Below are positions 1 through 7,472 of a DNA stretch of 64,000 bases, piece after piece. Both the position numbers and the translations under genes were made by a program. Position 1 is the first letter of the stretch, and the number at the start of each line of letters is the position of its first letter. The notes beneath the pieces are model-generated. The model saw nothing but the letters and a program-made list of their open reading frames with translations, searched no databases and was not told the origin of the DNA. The stretch is from Gemmatimonadota bacterium (GTDB taxonomy: Bacteria; Gemmatimonadota; Gemmatimonadetes; Gemmatimonadales; GWC2-71-9): NCBI GenBank assembly GCA_029262195.1, contig JAJCZX010000041.1:1-64000 (forward strand). The letters are read 5' to 3'.

Positions 1-1
1 T

Positions 2-904
2 GCTCACTCTGACGGCGCGGGGAACGTAATCGCGCTAACGGATCAATCTGATGTGGTAAAACGAACCTACGAGTATGGTGAGTGGGGTGAACTGGTCGGG
101 GGGACAGACAACGTAAATTTCTTCGAAAAAGACAGGGCCCGCTTCAAAGGAGCGATGTGGGATAACGTTAGCGGCCTGTATTTTATGCGGAACCGCTGGT
201 ACGAGCCCGAGAGCGGGCGGTTCATGAGTGAGGACCCGATTGGGTTGGCGGGAGGGATCAATCCCTATACGTTTGCAGCCAACAATCCCATTACACTTAG
301 GGATCCGACGGGACTCGCGCCATGCGATGGCCCGGGTATCCACTTTGATGTGTTTCTCTTTTCATTCAGTTTGTGTTTCGGTTCGAAGTCTGAGGTCGGT
401 GACGTGGATTGCGACAATGTTGGCGCAAATGAAATCGTTTGTGGAAAACCTGCAAAGGTGGAACTCACCGATCCTCGCGGTATCATCGATGACTTGGGAG
501 ATGTGTCGGACGGGTTCCGCGATTTCGTTAGTGCTTGCGCCGTCCCGTACGCGAATGTAGCAATCAATGTACTCGGGGATGGAGTTTTCGCAGTTGCCTC
601 GGTGCAGACCGGTGGCGCTGCGGTATTGGCGCAGGCAGAGGTGAGAAATATTCTGTTCCTGACTCATCGGGAAGGACGTTTGTCGACCATCAGGTCCATC
701 GACAATTACGTGGGTGACGCTATAGCGGCCAGCGGTCGCATGACACGGAATCGAGCGGAAGGGTTTATTGCGAGTACTGCTCTGCACGCAGCTGGCGCGG
801 CGGAACGCCCTTCAGGTTTGGTTGGTGCCTTGCGTAGTATTACTCCGGTGATCGCCACGAACGACGCGTTGAAATACGCACAATCATCTTGCGGAGGAAG
901 ATGA
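2..904 (+). CDS. RHS repeat protein, C-terminal part (5' end off window)
   Basis: The reading frame is open from base 2, so the gene begins before the window. The visible part starts with YD/RHS-repeat sequence (VIALTD, VKRTYEYGEWGELVGG) and runs into the conserved RHS core end (MRNRWYEPESGRFMSEDP, IGLAGGINPYTFAANNP, DPTG, bases 185-305). In RHS polymorphic toxins this core encloses the C-terminal effector and is cleaved just after this point. The following ~185 residues form a variable tip with a two-cysteine motif (DVDC then GANEIVC) and a hydrophobic alanine/valine stretch. I do not recognise the tip as a known toxin family. The last codons overlap the next gene by ATGA, which suggests an effector-immunity pair. 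RHS identity is firm; the toxin role is inferred. Confidence 0.85.
   Translation, partial: AHSDGAGNVIALTDQSDVVKRTYEYGEWGELVGGTDNVNFFEKDRARFKGAMWDNVSGLYFMRNRWYEPESGRFMSEDPIGLAGGINPYTFAANNPITLRDPTGLAPCDGPGIHFDVFLFSFSLCFGSKSEVGDVDCDNVGANEIVCGKPAKVELTDPRGIIDDLGDVSDGFRDFVSACAVPYANVAINVLGDGVFAVASVQTGGAAVLAQAEVRNILFLTHREGRLSTIRSIDNYVGDAIAASGRMTRNRAEGFIASTALHAAGAAERPSGLVGALRSITPVIATNDALKYAQSSCGGR
185..305 (+). repeat. RHS core-end direct repeat, copy 1
   Basis: This segment encodes the conserved RHS core end and recurs at 2376-2496 with roughly 84% identity by hand count. It links the two RHS cassettes as paralogous copies and could act as a recombination substrate for swapping C-terminal tips. Confidence 0.85.
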
Positions 905-1314
905 CTCATATCAGAACGAAAAGTCGGCCGATTTTCGGTGCCATGTTTGGGTTTTTTGTAGGCGTTTGTTTTACTTTGTTTTTCGTATTGATCAGAGTTG
1001 TTAGCGGCCCGGGTGACATGGAAATGAAATATGGCTTTTCGCCGTTCCAGGTTGGGTACCTCTACTTGGGAGGAGGAATTGTCGGTGGGGCAATAGCCGG
1101 TACTCTTCTTCCGTTGGCCCAAGATCGGGTGGGAGCAATGGTGGTGGGTGCAGCTGGTGCTTTTCCCGTTTACCTTGGAGCTGATTTGCTCATTGGGGCG
1201 GGTGGTAGTGGGAGTCTGGACCTTTTCGGCCCCACGTTACTTAGCTTAATTGTCGGGGGGGCCGTTGGATGGATAGTTTGGCGGCCGTTTCCCCCGGATA
1301 AAAAACCGGACTAG
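901..1314 (+). CDS. Small four-helix membrane protein, candidate RHS immunity protein
   Basis: A 137-residue protein starting at an ATG that overlaps the RHS stop codon (ATGA), with GGAGG just upstream; a TTG at 889 is an alternative start. It has about four hydrophobic helices (near residues 11-33, 49-72, 78-96 and 105-127 by eye), rich in glycine, and a charged C-terminus. No family is recognised. Position directly behind an RHS tip, tight coupling and small size are typical of immunity proteins, and an integral-membrane immunity protein usually goes with a membrane- or periplasm-acting toxin. This role is inferred from context only. Confidence 0.6.
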   Translation: MTHIRTKSRPIFGAMFGFFVGVCFTLFFVLIRVVSGPGDMEMKYGFSPFQVGYLYLGGGIVGGAIAGTLLPLAQDRVGAMVVGAAGAFPVYLGADLLIGAGGSGSLDLFGPTLLSLIVGGAVGWIVWRPFPPDKKPD

Positions 1315-1378
1315 GCGGGCTTATGAGCTGGGTGCAAAGTTTGGGAGAGAGGTGCGGGGTGGACGTCCCCCGTCCTAT

Positions 1379-1415
1379 GTTTGCTACGCGAGGCGAATGC
1401 CTCGGGTAAGCAAAC
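1379..1415. repeat. Two-step hairpin
   Basis: Outer arms GTTTGCT / AGCAAAC (7 bp) enclose inner arms CGAGGC / GCCTCG (6 bp) with a GAAT loop. There is no T tract behind it, so it does not look like a standard terminator. It lies between the end of the membrane-protein gene and the recombinase remnant and could be part of a recombination or transposon end. Confidence 0.5.
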
Positions 1416-1469
1416 GAGGGGCTGTGGCTTCGAACCCTAAAAAAAGGACTCTGTCCATCGATGACGTTC

Positions 1470-2005
1470 CTATTCCTGCTCTCGAATCCGGTCATCCGAG
1501 GTTGAGTGTACCAGTCCGCGCAAATGCTCCCGCGCCGGATGGGTATAGGACATGGTCGTCCGAAGATCCGCGTGTCCAACTGCTACCCTTACCAACCTCG
1601 GATTTTCCGTCCGCAAGCCAGGTCGTGACGCGCCGGTGGCGGAGGTCATGCTGAACGAACTCCGCGGGTAGCTTGGCCTTTTTCGCTGCACCTTTGGAGG
1701 AATGGTAAAGCGATCGTATTCGATTGCCAGCCAAATGATTGCGACGGCTCACCAGATGGTGAGAGACCCGAGGTGGGTTGCGCCCCGCCGTACTCGGCGG
1801 CTCGGTAACGTAGCGAATGATCTCTGATAGCGACTCGAAGTCGATTGGTCATCGGTACGCAGCGTGACTTTCCCCCTTTGGTACGGTGATCATTTTGGCC
1901 CGCCACGATCTTGATGTAATCGTCATCCATGTCGAAGTCGTCCCACTGGATCCAGAGAACTTCGGATTCACGCCGAGCGCCGGTCTCGGCCCAGGGTGAG
2001 GACGC
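1470..2005 (-). pseudogene. Tyrosine recombinase/phage integrase remnant
   Basis: The catalytic half of a tyrosine recombinase is readable only by joining three minus-strand frames. From its upstream side: ETGARRESEVLWIQWDDFD (the TGxRxxE box with the first catalytic Arg), then TKGGKSRCVPM (beta-hairpin Lys), a frame change near 1755, HDLRHRRVTTWL (HxLRH box), another frame change near 1590, and GHADLRTTMSYTHP (GHxxxxTTxxYTH box with the catalytic Tyr). The N-terminal DNA-binding half is missing; the homology stops next to the tRNA-like sequence at 2047-2130. This is a dead integrase left from an integrated element. Confidence 0.85.
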
Positions 2006-2046
2006 AGAGGCCGAGCCTGGGGTTATGGCGGCAAGTTGTGAGGCAA

Positions 2047-2130
2047 CGGAGGGCCGGGACTCGAACCCCGAAGCGCGTGAGCGCTGCGGTTTTCGAGACC
2101 GCTGCTATACCAACTAGGACTAGCCCTCAC
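2047..2130 (-). tRNA. tRNA-Ser(CGA)-like sequence, imperfect
   Basis: On the minus strand a 5-bp anticodon stem GCGGT/ACCGC encloses CTCGAAA (anticodon CGA, serine). It is followed by a class II variable arm AGCGC/GCGCT with loop TCAC, then a T arm with TTCGAGT. The acceptor pairs well in its inner part (GAGGG/CCCTC) but not at the first two positions, the T stem has one G-G mismatch, and the D stem is poor although GTTGGTA is present. The long variable arm supports Ser. It may be a decayed or element-borne tRNA, and lies directly beside the integrase remnant, as at a tRNA attachment site. Confidence 0.5.
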
Positions 2131-2198
2131 GGGCTACAGAAGTAATCGGTCCCCCAAATTTCGTCGGGGACTTTGTTCGCAGGGCCGCTAATTCCGGG

Positions 2199-3126
2199 AT
2201 GGGGCCGGAAAATGTGATAGCCCTGACCGACGTCAACGACAACGTTAAGCGTACGTATGAATATGATGCGTGGGGCGTCCTGACAGGCGGAACCGACTAC
2301 GCTTCGCTAGCTCCGTATGACTACTTCCGTTTCAAGGGAGCTTTCAGCGACCCGAACCATACCGGGTTATCATATATGCGGAATCGCTGGTACGAACCCG
2401 AAAGTGGACGGTTCATGAGTGAGGATCCGATTGGGTTAGCGGGAGGGATCAATCCATATTCCTTTGCGGCGAATAATCCGATAACGTTGAGTGATCCAAG
2501 CGGTGACCCCGTGCGGGCCGAACGGCTTGTCACACTATGATGTTGACCCAACATCTAGTGTTACCGAAACCAAGATAACAAGGCGCCTCCACTATTGCCC
2601 AAGGGGGGACGCTGTGCAGATTTCACGTAATCCGTTGGACGGTACCAGGCTCTTTGACCTTGATTGCATTGGGCCGGGAGCCAGTGAATTTACGTGTAGA
2701 GGGTTCGTGGACGTTGAGTTTGAACTGGAGACGGGTCCCTCATGCGTCGCGGAGGGTGCCGTTGCACTTTCTGCGGTAGGCGCCGATATCTTGACAATTG
2801 TAGCGGGGGGGTCCCTTGTCAAAGGTGGAATTCTCCTTGGGCGGGCCTTCCCCAGGGTGGCCGGGGCGGTTTTCGAACGGATGATTATTCGGGCGGGATT
2901 AGTGACCAGTCCCAGAGGGGGCTTTGCTGTGTCAAGTAGAGTTTTGGTGGGAGGATCTCATGGTTTTAGAGCTCAAACAGCGAATTCCGTCGCACTAGTC
3001 CTGCAAGGCGAAGCGTTGTTGATGAACGGAGGTGTGGTGGTCGCCTCGTTAGGTGCTTTCGCCGAGGGACTGTTGTTTTCGGTCAACCCGGTCAACGATC
3101 TCCTCTCATGTCTGGATGGAAAGTAG
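2199..3126 (+). pseudogene. Second RHS C-terminal cassette, truncated and frameshifted
   Basis: The first frame (2199-2540) encodes an RHS repeat (NVIALTDVNDNVKRTYEYDA) and the core end (MRNRWYEPESGRF, DPIGLAGGINPYSF). Around 2500-2515 the homology to the first cassette moves to another frame (2491-3126), giving PCGPNGLSHYDV and then a ~200-residue tip. The tip carries DLDC and GASEFTC, matching the spacing of DVDC / GANEIVC in cassette 1, then long hydrophobic stretches, ending VNDLLSCLDGK. The upstream RHS body is absent, so this is an orphan tip cassette; the frameshift could also be a sequence error. A small membrane-protein gene follows, as for cassette 1. Confidence 0.75.
2376..2496 (+). 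repeat. RHS core-end direct repeat, copy 2
   Basis: Counterpart of 185-305, offset 2191 bp. The two copies frame the first cassette tip, its putative immunity gene, the recombinase remnant and the tRNA-like sequence. Confidence 0.85.
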
Positions 3127-3134
3127 GATGAAAC

Positions 3135-3458
3135 GTGGAAGTTGAAAGGCTGATTAGAATCTTGTTTGTTGGCGTGGGGATGGTCGTTGTAATTAGGGTA
3201 TTCAAGGATTCGTTTGCCGAGGGAAAATCGGTCGGAGGGTATTCTTCGAGTCGCGTTGACTCGAGGCGCAAGAAATTTCGCAGAATTCAGTCTCGTGGTT
3301 TTTTGATCGGTTTCTGTTGCCTTTTGGGTCTTCCTGTTGCGGGTTGGGCGATGGCGCCATCGTGGGTTGCCAAAGTCTTGATCGGTCTCGGCGTGTTATC
3401 TGCGGCGGGAACATATTTGATCGTAGAGTTCTTTTTTTTAGACGGGTCTGACCCATGA
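3135..3458 (+). CDS. Small membrane protein, candidate partner of second RHS cassette
   Basis: A 107-residue protein with an N-terminal hydrophobic helix (IRILFVGVGMVVVIRVF), a basic middle (RVDSRRKKFRRIQSR) and two further hydrophobic helices. It starts at GTG 3135, 6 bp after the RHS tip stop codon. No family is recognised and it is not obviously similar to the membrane protein behind cassette 1. Position suggests immunity; this is inference. If the tip is inactivated by the frameshift, the partner may persist as an orphan immunity gene. Confidence 0.5.
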   Translation: MEVERLIRILFVGVGMVVVIRVFKDSFAEGKSVGGYSSSRVDSRRKKFRRIQSRGFLIGFCCLLGLPVAGWAMAPSWVAKVLIGLGVLSAAGTYLIVEFFFLDGSDP

Positions 3459-3542
3459 ACGCCACCGAGGAGGCTAATCCCGGTGACCTGACCCCCGAAA
3501 CCTGATCCAGTTATTATTGGTCTCCTCTTGTAAGGAGGAGTG

Positions 3543-3758
3543 ATGAGAAAGAGCAGGTTTACCGAAGAGCAGATCGTCTCGATTCTTGCCGAATCGGAAG
3601 CGGGCGCCACCGTAGCGGAGTTGGCTCGTCGACACGGTATCAACAAGAATACGATTTTCAACTGGCGTAAGAAGTACGGTTCGATGGGCGTGAGTGACGC
3701 CCGCCGGTTGAAGCAACGTTCCGACCGTATTAAAACGGCCACCTCGTATGCACATTAG
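3543..3758 (+). pseudogene. IS3-family transposase orfA remnant
   Basis: The N-terminal HTH of an IS3-family OrfA is clear: RKSRFTEEQIVSILAESEAG followed by ELARRHGINKNTIFNWRKKY. A strong AAGGAGG precedes the ATG. Similarity ends about LKQ (near 3715); the rest (TATSYAH) is simply the reverse of the neighbouring barrel gene. No orfB follows and no right end was found. Sequence upstream at 3484-3510 (TGACCTGACCCCCGAAAC) may be the left end. It is a truncated insertion sequence that stops just at the 3' end of the Omp85-like gene. Confidence 0.8.
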
Positions 3759-4914
3759 TATGCACCCCACCAGGACCTGACCCCACCGTCAGTCCCAAGA
3801 TTCCTGACCGTCCCAACTGTAAAAAGACCCCACCGCCTGCTCCGACTTTCATGTCATCCAGCGTGAGTTCGAAGTCCTCGGCGAAGAAAGTCCGTCCTGC
3901 ATCGACCCAGGCCACGAAAGTGAGGGGGATGAACGTTGGGTACTCGAAGAAGTCGTAGCGGACATCGAAGTTCAGAAGCAGTTTGCCGGGGCCGAGTAGT
4001 GCGTTGTCGGAAAGTCCCCGATGGCTGCGTCCGCCACCGATGCCGTTGAAGTAGCCGCGTCCTGACTCGATTCGGTAGAAAGATCCGATTGCCTGATCAC
4101 CGGCTATGTTTTGGGCCAGTGCGCGGCCGGCCAGAACGAATCTCTTGCCTACAGGGAGGTAGCCGGATGCACTGACTGTTGTTCTGTGGTAGGTCAGGTC
4201 GCCTGCGATTCCGTCGTCGGCCGCTCCGATGATGGCTTCCAGGAGTACACCGCTCCTAGGCGCTACTTCATCACTTCTTGAATCGTAAACAACACCGATC
4301 CTCGCCGAGATGTCGTTGGTTCCGACACCTATGAGCGGATCGACTCCGTTAGTCTGATCCTGCCCAAGTTGGCTCCCCGCAGATATTGGCGTGAGTCGCC
4401 AGTGCTCTGCGTGGAACCCCGCCAGGAGCCAGAGGTTTGGTGCGAGTCTTCGCTGAGCTTCTCCTCTACCTCGGGTGCGGAGGCGGTCGGCCCAGTTGAG
4501 TTCCTCTAAGGCTCCCGTAAGGTCGCGGGAATCGAAGTCCGGGTTGTTGCCCAGACCGAAGTAGTCTTCCCGTGACGACCGTTTGGTGCTGAATTCGAAA
4601 CCAAATCTCCAACCGGGCACTGCGCCGGGAAAATTCCCCCTCAGGGCCACGCTTCGACTGCCCCGGGCTGACACCGATCCGGTCAGCGATGTCGCCCACA
4701 TATACGGTGGTCGAAAATCCTCTGCAGCAAAATCCAATGGATGGATTATGCTATAGAACCCGCCAGCCTTGAAACCACTCCGTTCAGAATAGCCAAAGAA
4801 TGGATACCAGGTGTCTATGAGATAATGGTGTGCAGGAAAAAGGCTCGGAAGTTGAGCGCTTGCTTCTTTTGCTCCTGCGACTAAAAAAAGACCTACTAGT
4901 ACTAGCCGTTTCAC
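3730..4914 (-). CDS. Omp85/D15-family outer-membrane beta-barrel protein
   Basis: A 394-residue exported protein with a signal peptide (MKRLVLVGLFLVAGAKEASAQ) and no POTRA domains. The rest is barrel sequence: alternating aromatic/polar strands, DYFGLGNN, YDSRSDEVAPRSG, RGYFNGIGGGRSHRG (the Omp85 motif region near residue 290), and a C-terminal HTRWPF ending in Phe as expected for insertion by BamA. The GTG start directly abuts the stop codon of the glycosylasparaginase gene, so the two are co-transcribed. Short, POTRA-less members are called bacterial surface antigen or patatin-like translocator barrels; the substrate is unknown. The stop codon lies within the region where the IS remnant breaks off, but the typical terminal Phe suggests the gene is intact. 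Confidence 0.8.
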   Translation of the reverse strand: MKRLVLVGLFLVAGAKEASAQLPSLFPAHHYLIDTWYPFFGYSERSGFKAGGFYSIIHPLDFAAEDFRPPYMWATSLTGSVSARGSRSVALRGNFPGAVPGWRFGFEFSTKRSSREDYFGLGNNPDFDSRDLTGALEELNWADRLRTRGRGEAQRRLAPNLWLLAGFHAEHWRLTPISAGSQLGQDQTNGVDPLIGVGTNDISARIGVVYDSRSDEVAPRSGVLLEAIIGAADDGIAGDLTYHRTTVSASGYLPVGKRFVLAGRALAQNIAGDQAIGSFYRIESGRGYFNGIGGGRSHRGLSDNALLGPGKLLLNFDVRYDFFEYPTFIPLTFVAWVDAGRTFFAEDFELTLDDMKVGAGGGVFLQLGRSGILGLTVGSGPGGVHTNVHTRWPF

Positions 4915-5973
4915 TCAGTCTCTTTCGAAAAGATAGGCTGAATCACGCACCCGGGCTTCCTGCCCATCGAACACGGCGTGGTTGCGGCCAGACCACATTG
5001 ACGCTCCGCCCGACTCACCGTTCTTGTTGACGGCATAAAAACTCAACCCGAACGTCGGGCGGCCTCGGTCATCGAGAAGCCGCGCTTCTGACACGTGGGC
5101 CACTCTGCGGAGGGTCTCAAGAGCTGCATCGGTCGGGTGCATTCCTCGGCGCATGTTCTCCACCGTCAAAAATGCTCCGCAAACCTCTATGTTCGCCTCA
5201 CCCCTGCCTGTGGATCCAGCAGCTCCGATATCGTTGTCGGTGTATTGGCCGGCTCCGATAATTGGGGAATCGCCAACCCGTCCGGGAATCTTCCAGGCCA
5301 ACCCGCTGGTAGTGGTAACCGACGAAATATCACCCGCAGGATTCACCACGTTCATGTTGATGGTACCTGTAGGGCGGTAGAGCAGGGTCTCGTCTGGTTC
5401 GGCGTTGACCCAGTCGTCGTTGGGGCCCCTGTTGGCGCGCCACTTCAACCAGGACTCGCGGGAGGCATCGGTTAGAAGGTCTTCTTCCTGAAATCCATAT
5501 GAAAGAGCGAACCGCTTGGCGCCCTCGCCCACGAGAAGATCATGGTCGGTGTATTTGAGAACGTACTTGGCGACCACGCTTGGGGTTTTGATTCCTTCGA
5601 GGGCAGCCACCCCACCAGCACGGCGCGTGGGTCCGTGCATGCACGAGGCGTCAAGCTGGACGACGCCTTCTTCATTGGGCAATCCGCCGTAACCCACCGA
5701 TCTATCGTTGGGGTCCAATTCCTGGATTTTTACGCCTTCGATGGCCGCATCGAGTGTGTCCATTCCATCGGCCATCAACTCTGCTGCTCTGGCCACGCCG
5801 CGCAAGCCGTTGGTGGAAGAAATGGCAATGGGGTTATCTGGGGTGCCGTTTGAGATGTGAACCGCTGGTGCTGCGAACAGTTTTTCGGTTTTCGCGACGG
5901 TCACGCCAGCAGTGACTCCCGCTGCCGCTCCCAAAAATTCTCTACGGTCGATTTTTGACACGTTTTCCTCCAT
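4915..5973 (-). CDS. N4-(beta-N-acetylglucosaminyl)-L-asparaginase, Tat-exported
   Basis: A 352-residue family T2 Ntn-hydrolase, which cleaves the GlcNAc-Asn bond of glycoasparagine (or isoaspartyl peptides). The N-terminus has a twin-arginine signal (DRREFLGAAAGVTAGVTVA). The autoprocessing site is seen as TGTINMNVVN, with Thr as the new N-terminal nucleophile; the residue before it is Gly instead of the usual Asp (HDT). Further family motifs are GRVGDSPIIGAG and GAAGSTGRGE. The ATG at 5973 has GGAGG upstream and starts just before the Tat motif, so the longer upstream reading frame is not needed. It sits directly before the barrel gene with no gap, suggesting an envelope-linked catabolic pair. 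Confidence 0.85.
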   Translation of the reverse strand: MEENVSKIDRREFLGAAAGVTAGVTVAKTEKLFAAPAVHISNGTPDNPIAISSTNGLRGVARAAELMADGMDTLDAAIEGVKIQELDPNDRSVGYGGLPNEEGVVQLDASCMHGPTRRAGGVAALEGIKTPSVVAKYVLKYTDHDLLVGEGAKRFALSYGFQEEDLLTDASRESWLKWRANRGPNDDWVNAEPDETLLYRPTGTINMNVVNPAGDISSVTTTSGLAWKIPGRVGDSPIIGAGQYTDNDIGAAGSTGRGEANIEVCGAFLTVENMRRGMHPTDAALETLRRVAHVSEARLLDDRGRPTFGLSFYAVNKNGESGGASMWSGRNHAVFDGQEARVRDSAYLFERD

Positions 5974-6233
5974 GCGTTGCCGAGTTGATTCGGGATACCC
6001 CAAAGCCAATGATTCTCCCCAAAAACATACCGGAACCAATTCCGGGGCTCGCGAAATAACGACCAAGCAAGAGGGGTTGTCAACTTGAGGGAAGAGGGAG
6101 GTGGGGGAGGGATGAGTGTAGAATACTGAATGCAGAATGGCACATTGATTTTCAGTGTCCGGTTGGCAAAGTTTGGCGGCGGCGTTTGAATCAAGTGTGT
6201 AGTCTGGCGTGCAACCCGAGGGAAACGAGCGTA

Positions 6234-7289
6234 ATGGCGAGGAAGAGGTTGGATCCGGCTGTTTTTCAGCTACCAGTGGACAGGATGACCGAAGGTTATT
6301 ACTCGGACAAGTATTTTGTTCGCGCCAGGGAAGTGCTTGAGTCAGATAACTACCGCCCCGATGTTCTAGTCCAGGTTTTCGGGAAATCTCACGCGTTTTT
6401 GGGTGGCGTCGATGAAGCCATCGCCATTCTGAAGCTTTGCTCGCAGTCCTGGGGTGACCTTGAGGTGAAGGCGCTGTATGACGGGGACGAGGTGGAGCCC
6501 TGGGAAACGGTCATGACGATCGAAGGTCCCTACAACGCCTTTGCTATTCTCGAGACCCTTTATCTGGGAGTGCTGGCCCGCAGGACCAGGGTTGGGTCAA
6601 ATACCCGTCTGGTGGTAGACGCGGCCCGCCCGAAGGATGTGATTTTCTTTCCGGCCCGGCACGATCATTGGCTGGTCCAAACCGGTGACGGTTACGCTGC
6701 CCACGTGGCAGGTGCCATCGGAGTTTCGACCGATGCACAGGCTTCCTGGTGGGGTAGCGAAGGAATCGGGACGGTTCCGCATTCGCTTATTGCTGCTTAC
6801 GGAGGGGATTCGGTGATTGCCGCCAAGAAGTTTGCCGAATTCATGCCCCCCGATACCAGAATGATCACCCTGGTGGACTTCGACAACGATTGCGTCGGGG
6901 CATCGCTGGCCATAGCGGAGGAATTGGGGGATCGGTTATGGGGGGTGAGGCTGGACACATCGGAGACGGCGGTGGACAAGTCGGTTGTGCCTCAAATGGG
7001 TCGTTTCAAGCCAACCGGTGTAAACCCGCAGCTGGTGCATAATGTAAGAGATGCCCTGGACGCCGCAGGGTTTGGGCATGTAAAGGTTGTGGTTTCCGGC
7101 GGATTTACGGTCGACAAAATCGCGGCATTTGAGAAAGCCGGTGTTCCGGTGGACGCCTACGGTGTGGGCTCGTCCTTGTTTTCCGGTCGTTTCGATTTCA
7201 CTGCTGATGTGGTCAAAACAAATGGGGCTCCCTGTGCAAAATTTGGGCGGGAATTCAGAGATAATCCGAGGCTGGAAATCGTCAGGTAA
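6234..7289 (+). CDS. pncB: Nicotinate phosphoribosyltransferase
   Basis: A 351-residue NAPRTase-family protein, the first step of the Preiss-Handler route from nicotinate to NAD. Recognisable parts are TEGYYSDKYFVRAREVL, RTRVGSNTRLVV, FFPARHDHW, GTVPHSLIAAYGG, LVDFDNDCVG, GVRLDTSET and VVSGGFTVDKIAAFEKAGV with YGVGSSL, the phosphate-binding end of the barrel. It is of the short (about 350-390 residue) type. The ATG at 6234 with GGGAAACGAG upstream is preferred over an extension to 6186. It lies before the serine genes; NAD supply for SerA is a plausible but unproven link. Confidence 0.88.
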   Translation: MARKRLDPAVFQLPVDRMTEGYYSDKYFVRAREVLESDNYRPDVLVQVFGKSHAFLGGVDEAIAILKLCSQSWGDLEVKALYDGDEVEPWETVMTIEGPYNAFAILETLYLGVLARRTRVGSNTRLVVDAARPKDVIFFPARHDHWLVQTGDGYAAHVAGAIGVSTDAQASWWGSEGIGTVPHSLIAAYGGDSVIAAKKFAEFMPPDTRMITLVDFDNDCVGASLAIAEELGDRLWGVRLDTSETAVDKSVVPQMGRFKPTGVNPQLVHNVRDALDAAGFGHVKVVVSGGFTVDKIAAFEKAGVPVDAYGVGSSLFSGRFDFTADVVKTNGAPCAKFGREFRDNPRLEIVR

Positions 7290-7472
7290 TCTGTGGTTCC
7301 TGAAGAAACCGGAAGTGGATTTTGACAACGGTCCCCGATACTTTTCGGCAACCAATGTGGCGCCCAAAAAAAACGCCACGCAGTTCCACTCACCCTACGA
7401 ACACGGCTTTTGCCCGAGTAACTACTACCAAATCCCAACCAACCATCCACTCAACGATCGAAATCTGACACT

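Noticed and set aside
1379..1415. Hairpin near a tyrosine recombinase considered as an integron attC site
   Set aside because: Outer arms GTTTGCT/AGCAAAC do not fit RYYYAAC/GTTRRRY, there are no repeated copies or cassettes, and the recombinase lacks the integron-specific insert as far as can be read.
1352..1654. Plus-strand open frame over the recombinase remnant
   Set aside because: The minus strand carries the catalytic motifs of a recombinase, so this frame is a shadow.
3287..3770. Minus-strand frames across the IS remnant
   Set aside because: They are antisense to the recognisable OrfA HTH and have no family pattern.
7357..7379. GTGGCG/CGCCAC hairpin before the aminotransferase gene as terminator
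   Set aside because: Six-bp stem, A-rich loop and no T tract; too weak to call.
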